A stretch of 64,000 nt of DNA from Henriciella sp. (GTDB taxonomy: Bacteria > Pseudomonadota > Alphaproteobacteria > Caulobacterales > Hyphomonadaceae): assembly GCA_013213785.1 (NCBI GenBank), contig JABSPZ010000011.1:124001-188000 (forward strand). Reading direction: 5' to 3'. Below the pieces are notes generated by a model that was not told the origin of the DNA, did not search any database, and saw nothing but the letters and a program-made list of their open reading frames with translations. Each line of letters begins with the position of its first letter. The stretch's first letter is position 1. The position numbers and the translations under genes were made by a program. Of this stretch, positions 9,644-17,767 are shown piece by piece.

Positions 9644-9659
9644 TGTAGCGATCGCTACA
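9644..9659. promoter_or_regulatory. 16-bp perfect palindrome, possible operator
   Basis: TGTAGCGATCGCTACA is a perfect palindrome between dusA and the small membrane protein gene, 31 bases before that gene's ATG. Its position fits a repressor operator. No regulator gene is adjacent. Confidence 0.4.
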
Positions 9660-9690
9660 GCATGAGTCTAAGCCCTCCGAGGGAACCGCC

Positions 9691-10125
9691 ATGCACACAC
9701 ATCAGTTTCACAAAACCTATCTCAAAATTTCCGCCATCTTTGTCATGCTGTTTGGTCCGATATTTTTTCTTGGAACCTTTCCCGAAACGGTGGAACCGAT
9801 CCGGTTCAGCATGGATCTATTGATATGGCCGCTCGATTCTGCGCAATCTTACGAGCATCCTGAAACGGTATTCCTTGGCGCGCTTGCGGGAGGTTTCCTG
9901 CTTGGTTGGGGTGTCTTGATCTGGCGACTATCAGATGAGGTTTACGACGCAGCACCAGAAGCCGTTCGGAAAGCTGTAGTAACCGGGTTTCTCGCCTGGT
10001 TTGTTTTGGACAGTGCAGGGTCGATCACTTCGGGCAACGCGTCGAATGCGCTTTTCAACATAATTATTCTCGCCTTGTTCGTTGGCCCACTTTGGCGGTC
10101 AACGAGACCAGAACACTCGAAGTAA
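9691..10125 (+). CDS. Small integral membrane protein of unknown function
   Basis: A 144-residue protein that I do not recognise. It shows four hydrophobic stretches: about 13-30 (ISAIFVMLFGPIFFLG), 60-80 (GALAGGFLLGWGVLIW), 98-115 and 120-138. A charged loop with SDEVYDAAPEAVRKA lies between the second and third, and a basic tail ends the protein. The pattern suggests four helices in the inner membrane. A perfect 16-bp palindrome just upstream hints at its own regulation. It is separated from the following operon by about 100 bases that contain another inverted repeat. Confidence 0.75.
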   Translation: MHTHQFHKTYLKISAIFVMLFGPIFFLGTFPETVEPIRFSMDLLIWPLDSAQSYEHPETVFLGALAGGFLLGWGVLIWRLSDEVYDAAPEAVRKAVVTGFLAWFVLDSAGSITSGNASNALFNIIILALFVGPLWRSTRPEHSK

Positions 10126-10188
10126 ACCCGGCCAGAAGCGCGCAGTTTTCCCGGCGGGAGGGCTTGTGGTTCACAACGAGCCGCATAC

Positions 10189-10211
10189 TGTCTCATTTGT
10201 AGTCTGAGACA
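10189..10211. promoter_or_regulatory. TetR-type inverted repeat before the monooxygenase/ACAD operon
   Basis: TGTCTCA-N9-TGAGACA is an exact 7-bp inverted repeat ending 16 bases before the ATG at 10228 and just before the AAGGAG ribosome binding site. Size and placement resemble TetR-family operators that control acyl-CoA dehydrogenase genes. No TetR gene lies in this window, so the regulator would act in trans. Confidence 0.45.
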
Positions 10212-10227
10212 TTATAAGGAGACCGCC

Positions 10228-10518
10228 ATGATTGGGGTTGTTGCCACACTGGAAATCCAGGACGGAAAGCAAGGCGAATTTGAAGCCGTCGCAAAGGATT
10301 TGATGGCCAAAGTTAAAGCGAACGAGCCCGGCTGCACGACCTATCAGCTTTACAAAGCGAAAGGGTCGGAAACGACTTATATCTTCATGGAGCAGTATGC
10401 CTCGGGCGAAGCGCTCAAAGCGCATGGCCAAACTGATTATTTTAAGGCCGCACAACCTGGCCTCGGCGCCTGCCTCGCAGGTGCGCCAAAAATCGAAATG
10501 TACGACATCGTCGAATAG
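10228..10518 (+). CDS. Antibiotic biosynthesis monooxygenase (ABM) domain protein
   Basis: A 96-residue ferredoxin-like dimeric protein of the ABM/YgiN type, with VVATLEIQDGKQGEFEAVAK at the start and a central EPGCTTYQLYKAKG that is characteristic of the family. Members act as cofactor-free quinone or polyketide monooxygenases, or simply as small-molecule binding proteins. AAGGAG precedes the ATG. Only nine bases separate it from the acyl-CoA dehydrogenase gene, so the two are surely co-transcribed. A TetR-like operator sits at the promoter. The specific reaction is unknown. Confidence 0.88.
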   Translation: MIGVVATLEIQDGKQGEFEAVAKDLMAKVKANEPGCTTYQLYKAKGSETTYIFMEQYASGEALKAHGQTDYFKAAQPGLGACLAGAPKIEMYDIVE

Positions 10519-10527
10519 GAGCCGCTC

Positions 10528-11751
10528 ATGGATCTGTCATTCACCAAAGAAGACCTCGCTTTCCAGAAAGAAGTCCGCGACTGGATTGCTGAAAACTACA
10601 CAGATGAACTCAAAGCCCGCAACGCGATGTCTAAGAACGGATATCTCGACAAAGACGGAATGCTGGAATGGCAGCGCAAGCTGGATGAAAAAGGTTGGTT
10701 TGTCGCCAACTGGCCAGAAGAGTTTGGTGGTCCAGGCCTAAGCGCTGGTCAGCGTTACATTCTGAACATGGAAATGGCAGCCGCGGGTACGCCGCAAATG
10801 TCGCCGATGGGCAAGTCCATGGTGGCGCCAGTGATCATGGCATTTGGAAATGACGCTCAAAAGGCCGAGCATTTGCCGAAGATCAAACGCTCTGAAATTT
10901 GGTGGTGCCAAGGGTATTCTGAGCCGGGTTCCGGATCGGATCTCGCCTCACTTCAAATGAGTGCCGTGCGAGACGGCGACGAGTATGTGCTCAACGGCTC
11001 CAAGATTTGGACTACACAGGCTCAATGGGCTGATTGGATCTTCTGCCTCGTACGCACCTCGAAAGAAGGCAAACCGCAAGAGGGGATCAGCTTCCTGATT
11101 TTTCCAATGGATTTGCCGGGCATCACCGTCTCGTCCTTGCCGACCTTGGACGGCCCAACGGACAACCAGCAAGAGATCAATCAGGTCTTCTTTGAAGACG
11201 TGCGCGTTAAAATCGAAGACGCGTTGATTGGCGAAGAGAATAAAGGCTGGACCTACGCGAAATATCTGCTGCAGTTCGAACGTGGGAATGCGTACGCACC
11301 TGGGCTCAAAAACGCGCTCCAGAAAACCAAGAAACTTGCGAGCGTGGAACAGTCGGGCGGAGAGCCTCTGCTGAAGGACCCAGATTTCCAGCGTAAGATT
11401 GCGGCCATGGAAATGAAAATTGAAGCGCTCAATGCAACAGAGCTTCGGATCTTTTCAGCCTTGTCTGCTGGACAATCGGTTGGCCCTGAAAGCTCCATGC
11501 TGAAGTGCGCTGGCTCAGAAGCCCAGCAGGCGATTTCCGAGCTGTCTCTAGAAGCGGTAGGCGGTTACGCTGCGCCGTTCGTCCAGGATACATTTGCGGT
11601 GGCACGTGCGGGCGCGAATAGTGATCTTGCGACACCAGACTATGCTGCGCCCGTTGCGCCGAGCTATTTCAACTACAGAAAGACATCGATTTATGCCGGA
11701 TCCAATGAGATCCAGCGCAACATCATGTCGAAAATGGTTCTGGGGCTTTAG
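10528..11751 (+). CDS. Acyl-CoA dehydrogenase
   Basis: FAD-dependent alpha,beta-dehydrogenation of an acyl-CoA thioester; 407 residues with the full N-helical, beta and C-helical domains. The QGYSEPGSGSDLASL stretch and the IWTTQAQWADW stretch are flavin/substrate motifs. Near the C terminus IYAGSNEIQRNI has Ala where medium-chain enzymes carry the catalytic Glu of the YEGT motif. The Glu of FERGNAYAPG lies where isovaleryl-type enzymes keep theirs, so activity is probably retained. The gene is third-type lipid or steroid catabolism in flavour, but substrate is unknown. It is co-transcribed with the ABM protein and probably with two GPH transporters. Confidence 0.93.
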   Translation: MDLSFTKEDLAFQKEVRDWIAENYTDELKARNAMSKNGYLDKDGMLEWQRKLDEKGWFVANWPEEFGGPGLSAGQRYILNMEMAAAGTPQMSPMGKSMVAPVIMAFGNDAQKAEHLPKIKRSEIWWCQGYSEPGSGSDLASLQMSAVRDGDEYVLNGSKIWTTQAQWADWIFCLVRTSKEGKPQEGISFLIFPMDLPGITVSSLPTLDGPTDNQQEINQVFFEDVRVKIEDALIGEENKGWTYAKYLLQFERGNAYAPGLKNALQKTKKLASVEQSGGEPLLKDPDFQRKIAAMEMKIEALNATELRIFSALSAGQSVGPESSMLKCAGSEAQQAISELSLEAVGGYAAPFVQDTFAVARAGANSDLATPDYAAPVAPSYFNYRKTSIYAGSNEIQRNIMSKMVLGL

Positions 11752-11816
11752 ACCCCGCCACACCAATGTGAGCGGGCCGCAAACATAGAAGCCCGCCGCA
11801 TTCAACAGGAGGAAGA

Positions 11817-13268
11817 ATGACCGAAGTAGCTGCGCGGAAAGCTGGCATTTGGACGAAGCTTGCCTATGGCGCGGGGGCCGCTGCCAATGGGATTAAGAAC
11901 AATGGCTTCGAGTATTTTCTTCTCTTCTATTACAGCCAAGTTTTAGGGGTCGATTCCGCGCTTGTCGGAGCGACGCTCATGATTGCAATGTTCGTCGATG
12001 GCATCACCGACCCGATTGTAGGGTATTGGTCTGACAATCTAAAAACCAAACTAGGGCGCAGACACCCCTTCATGTACGGGGCGATTATTCCGGTCGCCGT
12101 GGCATATGTATTCGCTTGGAATCCGCCAGAAGGCATGACCGGAAATGCGCTGTTTCCATACCTCCTGATGATCACAATCCTGGTCCGGATTGCATACACA
12201 TTCTACGAAGTCCCGAGTAGCGCTCTGGTTGCTGAACTGACCGACGATTATGATGAGCGAACGTCATTCCTGTCTTTCCGATATGTCTTTGGCTGGACGG
12301 GCGGCGTAGCGATCGCCGCTTACACGCTAACGTTCCTTCTCGTCGAGACCGAGACCTATGGGAGCGGATTTCTGAATGTCGAAGGCTACCGTGCCTATGG
12401 CTCGGTTGCGGCGGTTGCAATCGTAATTTCAATGCTTCTTTGCGCCGTCGGAACGCATCGCCAAATTCCGAATCTTCGAAAACCGCAGGACGCCGGCCAG
12501 ATAACGCTGAAGCGCATTTTTTCAGAGATTGGCGAGAGCCTCTCAAACAAGTCCTTTCAAGGCCTGTTCGTCGCGGCTCTATTTGGCTTTATGGCGGCTG
12601 GCGTGGCGGCTTCGCTGAACTATTACATCAACGGCTTTTTCTGGGAGTTCACGCCCGCGCAGACCGGGCTTCTCACAGTATCTGTCTTTGCCTCCGCCGC
12701 TTTGGCTTTGGTGCTCGCGCCCTTGATTTCGAAGCGGCTCGGCAAAAAGAAAGGGGCAATTATTGTTGGTGCAATCGCGTTCTCCGTTGCGCCAATGCCC
12801 GTGATTTTAAGGCTTATTGGCGTGATGCCACCCAATGGTAGTGACCTACTGTTTCAAATCATCCTGTGCGTCACCGTGATCGATGTCGCCCTGATCATCG
12901 CCTACCAGATTATGTCTGCCTCTATGATTGCTGATATTGTCGAGGAAAATGAACTCAAAACCGGGCGCCGGTCTGAGGGGATCTATTTTGTTGGGATCAG
13001 CTTTATGCGCAAACTCGCGCGTGGGAGCGGCCTGTTCCTCGCGTCGATCGTGCTCGCAGCAGCAGATCTCTCTCGTAATATTCAACCGGGCGAGGTGCCG
13101 GCCAATACGTTGAGCTTGCTTGGCGCCGGATACGCGTTCGGATTGCTCGCGCTTTGGGGCACCGCTATTGCGTTCCTCTTCCGGTATCAAATTAGCCGCG
13201 AGGATCACGAAGCCAATCTCGCAGCACTCGAGCGTAGTCGCCGCGCAGCGAACGTGGTTGAAGACTAG
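11817..13268 (+). CDS. MFS transporter, GPH (glycoside-pentoside-hexuronide:cation) family, copy 1
   Basis: Inner-membrane cation symporter of 483 residues and 12 predicted helices. The GPH signature is clear: DGITDPIVGYWSDN followed by GRRHPFMYG, and later DIVEENELKTGRRSEGIYF. AGGAGG lies four bases before the ATG. It follows the acyl-CoA dehydrogenase by 65 bases and is followed after 25 bases by a close paralogue, the result of tandem duplication. GPH proteins carry sugars, but in this lineage related carriers sit beside acyl-CoA catabolism genes, so a non-sugar substrate is plausible. Confidence 0.9.
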   Translation: MTEVAARKAGIWTKLAYGAGAAANGIKNNGFEYFLLFYYSQVLGVDSALVGATLMIAMFVDGITDPIVGYWSDNLKTKLGRRHPFMYGAIIPVAVAYVFAWNPPEGMTGNALFPYLLMITILVRIAYTFYEVPSSALVAELTDDYDERTSFLSFRYVFGWTGGVAIAAYTLTFLLVETETYGSGFLNVEGYRAYGSVAAVAIVISMLLCAVGTHRQIPNLRKPQDAGQITLKRIFSEIGESLSNKSFQGLFVAALFGFMAAGVAASLNYYINGFFWEFTPAQTGLLTVSVFASAALALVLAPLISKRLGKKKGAIIVGAIAFSVAPMPVILRLIGVMPPNGSDLLFQIILCVTVIDVALIIAYQIMSASMIADIVEENELKTGRRSEGIYFVGISFMRKLARGSGLFLASIVLAAADLSRNIQPGEVPANTLSLLGAGYAFGLLALWGTAIAFLFRYQISREDHEANLAALERSRRAANVVED

Positions 13269-13293
13269 TTAGAAACAGATCGAGGCAATTTTC

Positions 13294-14742
13294 ATGTCAG
13301 ACGCTGCCACCGCTGCACACCATACTCCCGGACTACTAACGCGCATTGCTTATGGAATTGGCGGAGCAGCAGGCGGCATCAAGAACAATGGGTTCGATTA
13401 CGTTCTCTTGCTGTTTTACAGCCAGGTCTTGGGTCTGTCAGCGGTCATGGTTGCAGCGGCGCTCTGGATTGCGCTGATTTTCGATGCCGTCTCTGACCCG
13501 GTGGTCGGCTATTGGTCGGATAATCTGAAAAGCAAGTATGGCCGTCGGCACCCCTTCATGTATGCCGCGATGATCCCGATTTCAGTGGGGTATTTCTTTG
13601 TCTGGAACCCGCCAACGGGACTGGAAGGTATGGGGCTTTTTGGCTGGCTGCTGACGCTGACCATCCTGGTGCGTCTCATGTACACCCTGTTCGAGGTGCC
13701 GCAGCACGCTTTGTCCGCAGAGCTGACACAAGATTATGATGCGCGAACCTCGTTGATGTCGTTCCGCTACTTTTTTGCTTGGGTTGGTGGGTTGGCCGTT
13801 CAAGCCACGCTATTTGCCGTCTTGTTGAAACCAACCGAGGAAGACTCATCCGGTATTTTCTATTTAGAGGGCTGGAATACTTATGGATTGCTCGGGGCGA
13901 GTTGCATCTTCCTAGCGATCTTAATTACGTCTGTAGGGACGCACCGACATATTCCGCACTTAATGCCGCCACCGGCGGCGAGGAAGACGACACCCCTCAA
14001 GGTCATTGCGGAGATCTGGGAAACCGTTTCCAATCCATCTTTTCGAGCGCTTTTCATCGCCACGATGTTCGGTTTGTTGGCGACGGGAGTGTCCGCGACG
14101 CTAAATCAATATATCAATACATTTTTCTGGGGCTTTAACAGTCAGCAGATTTTTGGCGTGACCGTAGCCGTATTTTTATCGCCCGCGTTAGCCCTCTTTA
14201 TAGCGCCTATTGCTGGGAAGATATCAGGTAAAAAACGCGCGGCTATCTTTATTGGCGTGCTCGCCTTCACCATCGCGCCCGCGCCTATATTTGCCCGCCT
14301 GCTTGGTCTTCTGCCACCGAATGGCACCGATGAATTATACTTCACGATCGTCTTCATCACCGTGTTCGATATCGCGTTGATTGTGGCCTACCAGATGCTC
14401 GCCGCGGCTATGGTCGCCGACATCGTAGAAGAGAATGAGCTTAAAACCGGACGTCGCTCTGAAGGCGTTTATTTCGCAGGGATCAGTTTTGTGCGCAAAC
14501 TGGCCCAAGGTATGGGTGTGCTGAGCGCTTCCGTTATCCTGGCAACGGCCTCGATTGTGCCGGGAATGAGACCCGAACAAGCGAGCCCCGAATCCATTGC
14601 AACTTTAGGCTTCTGGTACGCCATCACGCTCCTCACGCTTTGGACGCTTATGCTGATTTCGGTGAGCTTTTACCGCATTAGCCGCGATGATCACGAAAAG
14701 AACCTGCAGGCCTTGGCCGAAAAACGAGCGCGTGAAGCTTAG
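13294..14742 (+). CDS. MFS transporter, GPH family, copy 2
   Basis: A 482-residue paralogue of the preceding gene, sharing the same landmarks in the same places: GIKNNGFDYVLLLFYSQVLG, DAVSDPVVGYWSDN, GRRHPFMYA, and DIVEENELKTGRRSEG. Similarity extends along the whole length but the two have diverged substantially, so the duplication is not recent. Two GPH copies in tandem could import related substrates or form alternates under one promoter. It ends the likely ABM-ACAD-GPH-GPH operon; the HtrA gene follows after 37 bases and could be read through. Confidence 0.9.
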   Translation: MSDAATAAHHTPGLLTRIAYGIGGAAGGIKNNGFDYVLLLFYSQVLGLSAVMVAAALWIALIFDAVSDPVVGYWSDNLKSKYGRRHPFMYAAMIPISVGYFFVWNPPTGLEGMGLFGWLLTLTILVRLMYTLFEVPQHALSAELTQDYDARTSLMSFRYFFAWVGGLAVQATLFAVLLKPTEEDSSGIFYLEGWNTYGLLGASCIFLAILITSVGTHRHIPHLMPPPAARKTTPLKVIAEIWETVSNPSFRALFIATMFGLLATGVSATLNQYINTFFWGFNSQQIFGVTVAVFLSPALALFIAPIAGKISGKKRAAIFIGVLAFTIAPAPIFARLLGLLPPNGTDELYFTIVFITVFDIALIVAYQMLAAAMVADIVEENELKTGRRSEGVYFAGISFVRKLAQGMGVLSASVILATASIVPGMRPEQASPESIATLGFWYAITLLTLWTLMLISVSFYRISRDDHEKNLQALAEKRAREA

Positions 14743-14779
14743 GATTCCGCAAGGATAACAGGCATCTAACGGAATTTTC

Positions 14780-16270
14780 ATGTCTGCCCAATTGCGTCCG
14801 CCAGTACGCCGGAATAGAGCCATAATCATGACTTACGTATCCAGCATGACTAAACACGTCTCCAAGTTTCTCGCGGCCGTCCTTTTTGTTTTGGTCGCGC
14901 TCGTGCTCGTTTTAGTGAGCCCTCTCTATGGTTCCGCCTCTGCGGATAATTTCTGGGAAAAAGTCGTCCCCGAAAACCAAGCCCAGATTGAACTCAGCTA
15001 TGCACCGCTCGTAAAAGAGGTCTCGCCCGCCGTGGTGAACGTCTACACAAAGAAAACAGTGCAACGACGAATGACGATGCAAGAGTTTATGTATGGCCGC
15101 CGCTTTGGGAGCCCGAACAGCCAAAGTGTCCAAAACTCTCTCGGCTCAGGTGTCATCGTTGGCGATGAGGGCATCGTCGTAACGAACAATCACGTCATCG
15201 ATGGCGCCGATGAGGTCATCGTTGTTCTTGCGGATCGCCGGGAATACCCTGCTGAGCTGATCCTCGCCGATGAACGCACGGACCTCGCGGTTCTGCGCAT
15301 CGACACTGAAGACACGGAGCTTCCAACGCTCGGCTATGCCAGCACGGTCGGCGTAGAAGTTGGCGACTTGGTGTTGGCGGTCGGTAACCCGTTCGGCGTT
15401 GGTCAGACGGTCACGACAGGTATTATTTCAGCGACCGCACGAACCGATGTGGGTGTTTCTGATTACGCGTTCTTCCTGCAAACAGATGCAGCCGTAAATC
15501 CGGGTAACTCTGGTGGAGCCTTGGTGAACACACGTGGGGAACTGGTGGGAATTAACACCGCGATTTTCTCACGCTCAGGTGGATCAAATGGGATTGGTTT
15601 TGCGATCCCATCGGAAATGGTCAAACGCGTCGTAGACGCCGCCGTGAATGAGGGCACAATTGTACGCCCTTGGCTTGGCTTGAAAGGGCAGTCAGTGACC
15701 TTTGATATCGCCAAGGCCCAAGGTTTGGATCGCCCACTCGGAGTCATCATCACAGAAGTCTATGACGATGGTCCAGCGGACCGTTCAGATCTTCGGCGCG
15801 GCGACCTTGTCTTGAGCATCGATGGGCGCGAAGTCTTTGACGAGCGCGGGTTGAAATTTTTGGCCGCCACGAAATCGCCAGGTGAGGACGTAACCCTTCG
15901 CGTGCTGAGGGGCGGCAATGAGCAATTGATCGAAGCGCGTCTTGCGCCGCCACCAGGGACGAGCGAGGCTGAGGTTGTCTTGCTCGAAGGGCGTCACCCA
16001 TTTACCGGCGCAGAAGTCGCTGAGCTCTCACCACGGCTTGCCGAAGAGTTAGGACGCGATCCATTCGATAGCGGCGTGCTGGTCACGCGTGTCATGCGCC
16101 GTGCCTACGCCCGGCGTGTCGTGCGCTCTGGAGACATTATCCAGTCTGTCGATGGTCAGCCGATCAAAACGCTCGATGATCTCGACGCAGCGCTAGATCG
16201 TGATTCAGGCCGCTGGGAGATCGAGATTGATCGCAACGGTCGCAGTATAAGTGGATATGTCACGCTCTAG
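14780..16270 (+). CDS. Do-family serine protease (HtrA/DegP-like)
   Basis: Periplasmic quality-control protease. An N-terminal hydrophobic segment (about 28-50) serves as signal or membrane anchor. The trypsin-like domain has His138 (NNHVIDG), Asp168 (DLAVLRID) and Ser244 (NPGNSGGALV). Two PDZ domains follow, at about 290-380 and 395-490. The 496-residue length fits DegP/DegQ. The start is uncertain: in-frame ATGs at 14828 and 14846 would remove a basic leader and still keep the hydrophobic segment. Residue numbers here refer to 14780. Convergent with cobB, with overlapping ends of four bases. Confidence 0.93.
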   Translation: MSAQLRPPVRRNRAIIMTYVSSMTKHVSKFLAAVLFVLVALVLVLVSPLYGSASADNFWEKVVPENQAQIELSYAPLVKEVSPAVVNVYTKKTVQRRMTMQEFMYGRRFGSPNSQSVQNSLGSGVIVGDEGIVVTNNHVIDGADEVIVVLADRREYPAELILADERTDLAVLRIDTEDTELPTLGYASTVGVEVGDLVLAVGNPFGVGQTVTTGIISATARTDVGVSDYAFFLQTDAAVNPGNSGGALVNTRGELVGINTAIFSRSGGSNGIGFAIPSEMVKRVVDAAVNEGTIVRPWLGLKGQSVTFDIAKAQGLDRPLGVIITEVYDDGPADRSDLRRGDLVLSIDGREVFDERGLKFLAATKSPGEDVTLRVLRGGNEQLIEARLAPPPGTSEAEVVLLEGRHPFTGAEVAELSPRLAEELGRDPFDSGVLVTRVMRRAYARRVVRSGDIIQSVDGQPIKTLDDLDAALDRDSGRWEIEIDRNGRSISGYVTL

Positions 16271-17589
16271 GCACCCGGCGCTCGATCAATAATGTGGGTG
16301 TAAGATCCAAGTACCGACCCGCGTTGGCCACCTGTTAAACCGAGATCGTTTCCGCGGGCATCCGATTGCTGGAAGAGAGGCCGATCTTTTCCGGCATCCT
16401 CGAGGACGGACATATGAAACTCGTGTCCAAGCAATGGAGCTGTCCAAATCGGGTTGGGCTGTGGAACGATGCTGCGATAGCCAATGTGCATTTTTTTCTG
16501 CGCGAAGCTGGTGGAGTGACTGAGCAGGCCAGCCATGCCGTGACGCTCGCCTTGTGCATCTACAAGGCTCTCACCGAGCACCATATAGCCACCGCACTCA
16601 CCATAAATCAGTGCGCCTAGCGTAGATGCCGACCTTAGGCCATTTAGGAATACCTTCGCCTCTGACAGCGTCCCGGCATACAATTCGGGATAGCCGCCCG
16701 GAAGATAAATCGCATCGCAATTATCGTGCGGCGCTTCGTTTGCCAGCGGTGAGAAGAAAGATAGCTGCGCGCCTTGCGCACGCCAATCACTCAGAATGTG
16801 CGGGTAGGTGAATTCGAATGCGATGTCCCTTGCAATCGCTATCCGTTGGCCGATTGGGGGAAGGCGCCTTGGGCGCAAAGTAGAACGCAGAGTGCCCGCA
16901 GCCGCCAAAAGGGCGTCTAGATCAACACCCGACTCCACAGCTTCCCGTGCAGCATTCACCAACGCATCGGTCTGCGTACGCTCGGTTGCTTGAACGAGGC
17001 CGAGATGCCTCGAAGGAATGGTGAGCGCTTCCGAGCGCATCACAGCTCCCAAAAAGGGAATGCCGGTCTCTTTCAATGCGTCGGCAAGCATTTCGGCATG
17101 TCCTTGGCTGCCCACGTGCGTGGCGACGACACCACAGACTTCGGGCCGTGGCCGCAGGGTTGCGAAGCCGTGGACAATTGCCGCGATGGATTGAGCCATT
17201 CCACTGGCATCGACCAGCAACAAGACCGGTAGATTTAGTGTGTCCGCCAAATCTGCTGTCGATCCCGATAGGCTGGCCGCACTATCGAACATCCCCATCA
17301 TGCCTTCGATGATCAGGAGATCCTTATCCTCTGCGATCTCGGATGCGCGGGCGCGGAGTTGCGTGTCGCCAAGTGCCCATTTGTCGAGATTGTAGCAATC
17401 GCGACCGGTGGCGAGTCGCAGAAATTGAGGGTCAATGTAGCCCGGGCCACCTTTCGCAACTTCAACAGCGAAATTGCGGGCGCGCAGCGCGCTGACGAGG
17501 CCCAACGTGAAGACGGTTTTTCCTGAATTGGAGTTTGGGGCGGCGATCACCAACCCCCCGGGAGCGGAAGATGGATTGAAGGAGGACAT
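16267..17589 (-). CDS. cobB: Cobyrinate a,c-diamide synthase
   Basis: Amidates carboxylates a and c of cobyrinic acid (or hydrogenobyrinic acid) using glutamine and ATP in cobalamin synthesis. The N-terminal P-loop domain begins LVIAAPNSNSGKTVFTLGL. The C-terminal class I glutaminase domain has its Cys nucleophile in YGECGGYMVLGE. The 440-residue product starts at the ATG at 17589, where homology begins, although the frame runs open to 17661. No other cobalamin gene is in this window, and the gene is wedged between htrA and rarA on the opposite strand. Aerobic and anaerobic forms cannot be distinguished. Confidence 0.9.
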   Translation of the reverse strand: MSSFNPSSAPGGLVIAAPNSNSGKTVFTLGLVSALRARNFAVEVAKGGPGYIDPQFLRLATGRDCYNLDKWALGDTQLRARASEIAEDKDLLIIEGMMGMFDSAASLSGSTADLADTLNLPVLLLVDASGMAQSIAAIVHGFATLRPRPEVCGVVATHVGSQGHAEMLADALKETGIPFLGAVMRSEALTIPSRHLGLVQATERTQTDALVNAAREAVESGVDLDALLAAAGTLRSTLRPRRLPPIGQRIAIARDIAFEFTYPHILSDWRAQGAQLSFFSPLANEAPHDNCDAIYLPGGYPELYAGTLSEAKVFLNGLRSASTLGALIYGECGGYMVLGESLVDAQGERHGMAGLLSHSTSFAQKKMHIGYRSIVPQPNPIWTAPLLGHEFHMSVLEDAGKDRPLFQQSDARGNDLGLTGGQRGSVLGSYTHIIDRAPGA

Positions 17590-17767
17590 GCGATAGTAAC
17601 TTTCTATATTACAACGCAGCCGTACCTTCATGCCAAACAAGCATCGGCAGTCAATCTTCACGCGGTGGGCTCAAACCATTGCGTTCTTGATCCGTTCTTG
17701 TGCGGCCACGAGAATTATGTAAATGCCAAGCTTCGTATATCGCTTCGGCGTCATTAAGGCATTTGGT

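Noticed and set aside
11768-11802. GCGGGC/GCCCGC inverted repeat after the acyl-CoA dehydrogenase gene
   Set aside because: It lacks a T tract and lies close before the next gene, so it is not called a terminator; it may be chance in GC-rich sequence.
17590-17767. Possible cobalamin riboswitch before cobB
   Set aside because: No recognisable B12 box or conserved riboswitch core could be found in the leader on either strand.
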